Below, in pieces: positions 14,176-16,441 of a stretch of 16,441 nucleotides of DNA. The notes under the pieces are model-generated. The model was not told the origin of the DNA. It did not search any database and saw nothing but the letters and a program-made list of their open reading frames with translations. Location: positions 1,116,884-1,133,324 of the forward strand of contig NZ_DLHM01000007.1 of assembly GCF_002483205.1 (NCBI RefSeq). The letters are read 5' to 3'. Every line of letters begins with the position of its first letter. Position 1 is the stretch's first letter. Position numbers and translations under genes: made by a program. This DNA is from Flavihumibacter sp. UBA7668 (GTDB lineage: Bacteria; Bacteroidota; Bacteroidia; Chitinophagales; Chitinophagaceae).

Positions 14176-15184
14176 GGTTGATTTTTTTTCTTTCAAGGAT
14201 CGAGTAATCAGTTGGCTCCGCTACAATGGTATTGGATAAAACCCCCAATTGATCAATGGTTAGTTCTACTTTATCACCATCCTTCAACCACTGTGCTTCA
14301 AAATCCGGATTGTTTAATTTTCCAGTTCCGTTTAATTCGAGAAAACATCCGGTTCCAACAGTTCCGCTTCCGATTACATCTCCGGGATGCAGGGTTACTC
14401 CATAAGAACAGCGTTCGATTATTTCTGCAAATGTCCAGTCCATATCACCCAGGTTGCCATCGCTTACCTGGATTCCGTTAACATGGCATTGCATGCGAAG
14501 GTTCCAGTTTTTTCCTGTATGTCCGGGTTTGGCGGGAATTTCAAAACGGTCCAGTTCATCAAGGGTTACCAGCCATGGTCCGATAACGGTAGAGAAATCT
14601 TTCCCTTTTGCGGGACCAAGGTTTAGCAGCATTTCTTCCATTTGCAGGCGCCTTGCACTCATATCGTTCATAATCATCAGTCCGCCGATATATTGATCTG
14701 CATTTTCTGCTTTTATGTTTCTTCCGGCTTTGCAGATGACGATGGCTGCTTCCAGTTCAAAATCGAGTTGCTCAAAATGATCAGGCATGCATACAATATC
14801 ACCGGGACCCTGGATGCTGGTATGATTGGTGAAATAAAATATCGGGTACTGATCAAACTCAGGAATCATGGGTGCTTTACGGTTACGGCGGGCCGATTCA
14901 ACGTGCTGGCGAAATGCATATCCGTCTCTGCAGGTTGTTGGGAATGGAACTGGTGCAAGCAGGTAAGCTGCGTCATACGGGATGCCTCTTTCTTTGGAAA
15001 TTCTTCCCAATTTTATCATCTCTTCGCCTGTTTTGGCAACCGGATAGGATTCTTCCCAATATTGCAGGAACATATTCATATTGCCGGGAAGATCGGGATG
15101 CAGGGTTTCCATCGCATAAATGAAGCCATCTACATAGATGCCGAGCTGATCATGGCCCTCTGCCAAGTAAGAAACTAATTTCAT
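14165..15184 (-). CDS. Fumarylacetoacetate hydrolase family protein
   Basis: From the ATG at 15184 this is a 339-residue protein beginning MKLVSYLAEGHDQLGIYVDG. The C-terminal FAH catalytic fold is clear. By comparison with fumarylacetoacetase, Asp87 and His94 (CRDGYAFRQHVESARRN), Glu143 and Glu145 (DFELEAAIV) and Asp174 (MNDMSARRLQ) are in the positions of metal ligands and the catalytic His; GDVIGSGTVGTGCFLE (near residue 280) is the family loop. True fumarylacetoacetase cleaves fumarylacetoacetate to fumarate and acetoacetate as the last step of tyrosine/homogentisate breakdown; related members act on other acylpyruvates. The pairing with the flavin reductase-like gene fits an aromatic catabolism locus, but no homogentisate dioxygenase is in the window. 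An in-frame ATG at 15217 precedes the chosen start, but it overlaps the predicted -7 box. Divergent from the serine hydrolase gene. Confidence 0.92.
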   Translation of the reverse strand: MKLVSYLAEGHDQLGIYVDGFIYAMETLHPDLPGNMNMFLQYWEESYPVAKTGEEMIKLGRISKERGIPYDAAYLLAPVPFPTTCRDGYAFRQHVESARRNRKAPMIPEFDQYPIFYFTNHTSIQGPGDIVCMPDHFEQLDFELEAAIVICKAGRNIKAENADQYIGGLMIMNDMSARRLQMEEMLLNLGPAKGKDFSTVIGPWLVTLDELDRFEIPAKPGHTGKNWNLRMQCHVNGIQVSDGNLGDMDWTFAEIIERCSYGVTLHPGDVIGSGTVGTGCFLELNGTGKLNNPDFEAQWLKDGDKVELTIDQLGVLSNTIVAEPTDYSILERKKINHAD

Positions 15185-15214
15185 GTGTACTGTTTTAGCA
15201 AGCTTTATGTGCGT

Positions 15215-15222
15215 CAAAAATA
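15215..15222 (-). promoter_or_regulatory. Bacteroidota-type -7 promoter element for the FAH/flavin reductase pair
   Basis: On the minus strand this reads TATTTTTG, an exact TAnnTTTG match, in the same ten-base context (GTTATTTTTG) as the lysS element. The transcript start would be near 15207, giving a leader of about 23 nt before the ATG at 15184. No clear -33 TTTG is present, but an inverted repeat sits exactly there. Confidence 0.55.
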
Positions 15223-15245
15223 ACAGGAATAATTATCTTCCTGTT
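15222..15245. promoter_or_regulatory. Inverted repeat AACAGGAA-N8-TTCCTGTT, candidate operator
   Basis: Perfect 8-bp arms AACAGGAA (15222-15229) and TTCCTGTT (15238-15245) flank an AT-rich 8-bp spacer in the 81-bp gap between divergent starts. It borders the -7 element of the minus-strand gene, where a regulator could block or aid RNA polymerase, and ends 20 bp before the ATG of the plus-strand gene. The size and symmetry suit a dimeric repressor, but none is encoded nearby. Confidence 0.4.
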
Positions 15246-15265
15246 TAATCATACCGTGAATCGCT

Positions 15266-16441
15266 ATGTTAGTTATTTTTTGCAGGATGGCAGCCTGTAT
15301 TATTATTTTTTTTATAGCCACATGTTGCGCGATAGCTCAATCCACCCTGCATGATCCTGAACTGGAAAAAATCATCCGCTCTGCTGCGAGTCCGGCTTTG
15401 AAACATATTTTGGATAATCCGAAGTTGTATCAATATCAGCTGATCTATACGGAAATCCGGCGTGATGCGGAAAATCGCCCTCAGTTATCGCACCGTTATC
15501 TGAATGTCAATGATTCCATTTACTTTAATCCGGCTTCGATGGTTAAGTTTCCAACGGCTTTGATTGCCCTGGAAAAAATGGATACCCTTCGCAGGTTGGG
15601 AGTGAATCCGCATACACTTGTTAAAACGGATAGTTCAGCACCTGTTTCTTTATTGGAATTGATTCGCCAGGCGATGATTGTTAGTGATAATGATGCGTAT
15701 AACCGGTTGTTTCAGGTAGTGGGACAAGAATTGCTTAATCGCCGCTTGCAGGAGATGGGATATTATGGCAGCCGCATTACCCGTCGGTTTATTCCGTTGA
15801 CAGCGGAGCAGCATCGGCTTACAGAGGCGGTGCAGTTTCTTAGTATTGATGGTCGGATACTTTATGAACAACCTGCGCAAAAAAGTGGTTTTCCGTTTGA
15901 TTTCAGTAAAAAGATACTGGTGGGTGATGCACATTATAATTGGTCGGATTCCCTGATTCAGCAACCTATGGATTTTACTACCCATAACCGGATGCCGCTG
16001 CGCGATATGCAACAGGTGCTTCAATCCTTCCTCTTTCCATCGACAGTACCTGAACGGCAGCGGTTTCGGCTTTCGGAGAATTCGCGGCAATTAATGTTAA
16101 ATGCGATTTCCGATTTGCCTTCGGAATCTCGCTTTCCGATTTTTGATACAACTGAGTTTTTCGACAGTTACTCCAAGTTTTTCCTTTACCGCGATGGGAA
16201 ACGAGCAGTTCCTTCCTCTATACGGATATATAACAAAACCGGTTGGTCCTATGGCTACCTGACTGATGTGGCGTATATCGTGGATCGTGGCCATAATCGG
16301 GAGCTGATGCTGAGTGGCGTCCTCTACGTTAACCGCGATGGCATCCTCAACGACAACAAGTACGAATACGATTCCCTCGGCTACCCCTTTTTCCGTGAGA
16401 TCGGGGAAATCCTGCTCTCTCACCCGCCGGGTGGCACCGGT
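15266..16441 (+). CDS. Class A beta-lactamase-fold serine hydrolase, 3' end beyond the window
   Basis: The frame is open from the ATG at 15266 to the last base (392 codons, no stop), so the gene is partial. It has a signal peptide (1-25, ending AIAQ; a second Met at residue 8 could also start it), so it is exported to the periplasm. All three motifs of the penicillin-recognising serine enzymes are present: S-M-V-K (91-94, nucleophile Ser91), S-D-N (140-142) and K-T-G (324-326). SDN rather than Y-A-N favours the class A beta-lactamase branch. However, the SDN-to-KTG distance is about 184 residues against about 104 in TEM-type enzymes, and I see no clear E-x-x-L-N omega-loop motif. Function as a true beta-lactamase is therefore doubtful, and another serine hydrolase or peptidase role is as likely. 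The last codons run into a GC-rich repeat. Confidence 0.87.
   Translation, partial: MLVIFCRMAACIIIFFIATCCAIAQSTLHDPELEKIIRSAASPALKHILDNPKLYQYQLIYTEIRRDAENRPQLSHRYLNVNDSIYFNPASMVKFPTALIALEKMDTLRRLGVNPHTLVKTDSSAPVSLLELIRQAMIVSDNDAYNRLFQVVGQELLNRRLQEMGYYGSRITRRFIPLTAEQHRLTEAVQFLSIDGRILYEQPAQKSGFPFDFSKKILVGDAHYNWSDSLIQQPMDFTTHNRMPLRDMQQVLQSFLFPSTVPERQRFRLSENSRQLMLNAISDLPSESRFPIFDTTEFFDSYSKFFLYRDGKRAVPSSIRIYNKTGWSYGYLTDVAYIVDRGHNRELMLSGVLYVNRDGILNDNKYEYDSLGYPFFREIGEILLSHPPGGTG
16420..16441. repeat. Probable third copy of the CACCCG hairpin family, cut by the window end
   Basis: The last 22 bases begin TCACCCG and end CACCGGT. They match the first 22 bases of the hairpin at 5654-5682 at 19 of 22 positions. 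The right arm would lie beyond the window. Here the repeat is read in frame as S-H-P-P-G-G-T-G of the serine hydrolase, so that gene's 3' end either is or overlaps the repeat. Confidence 0.55.

Noticed and set aside
14642..15178. 178-codon open frame on the plus strand
   Set aside because: It is antisense to the FAH-family gene, whose motifs are unmistakable. There is no independent coding evidence.
24..16441. A new multi-gene defence or biosynthetic system
   Set aside because: All fourteen genes fall into recognised metabolic, translation or envelope families. There is no cluster of unknown proteins, no mobile-element gene and no toxin-antitoxin pair. The novelty, if any, is in the repeats.

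Overview
The window looks like chromosomal DNA of a Bacteroidota member, most likely of the Chitinophagia/Chitinophagaceae type. The evidence is the run of coaX, an outer-membrane barrel protein and lptC; an OMP_b-brl_3 receptor with an N-terminal carboxypeptidase-regulatory-like domain; TAnnTTTG-type -7 elements; very few Shine-Dalgarno sites; and heptamer-built intergenic repeats. I see no phage, transposase, CRISPR, rRNA or tRNA gene. The protein-coding content is mostly core metabolism and envelope biogenesis, and I found no convincing new multi-gene defence or biosynthetic system. The unusual material lies in the non-coding DNA.

Layout. (1) 24-926, minus: meaB, the GTPase chaperone of methylmalonyl-CoA mutase. 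(2) 996-5375, plus: a tight five-gene run with gaps or overlaps of 2 to 23 nt, comprising a stand-alone LON substrate-binding-domain protein, type III pantothenate kinase (coaX), an outer-membrane barrel protein, lipoprotein LptC and an aldo/keto reductase. A perfect GC-rich hairpin follows it. (3) 5376-6257: an 882-bp gene-free mosaic of repeats and hairpins. (4) 6258-7079, plus: an HSDL2-like short-chain dehydrogenase, convergent with lysS (7222-8730, minus). A 135-bp palindrome built of heptamers separates them. (5) 8878-11301, plus: an OMP_b-brl_3 outer-membrane receptor-like protein, divergent from lysS. (6) 11351-13294, plus: an LpxH-like UDP-2,3-diacylglucosamine diphosphatase followed by a MurG-like glycosyltransferase. 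(7) 13291-15184, minus: an overlapping pair, fumarylacetoacetate hydrolase family protein then flavin reductase-like protein. (8) 15266 to the window end, plus: a class A beta-lactamase-fold serine hydrolase, cut off by the window edge inside what looks like another copy of the GC-rich hairpin.

How the genes fit together. lptC, the LpxH-like enzyme, the glycosyltransferase and both outer-membrane proteins concern the outer membrane and lipid A/LPS. MeaB, the FAH-family hydrolase, SDR and aldo/keto reductase concern carbon catabolism or redox chemistry. CoaX and LysRS are housekeeping enzymes.

Best leads. There are two unrelated intergenic palindromes whose arms are exact-register tandem arrays: 11-bp units, five plus five, at 5498-5601; and 7-bp units, eight plus eight, at 7082-7216. 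There is also a family of CACCCG...CGGGTG hairpins, a T-rich repeat cluster at 5811-6045, and a CoaX variant lacking two usual motif aspartates.
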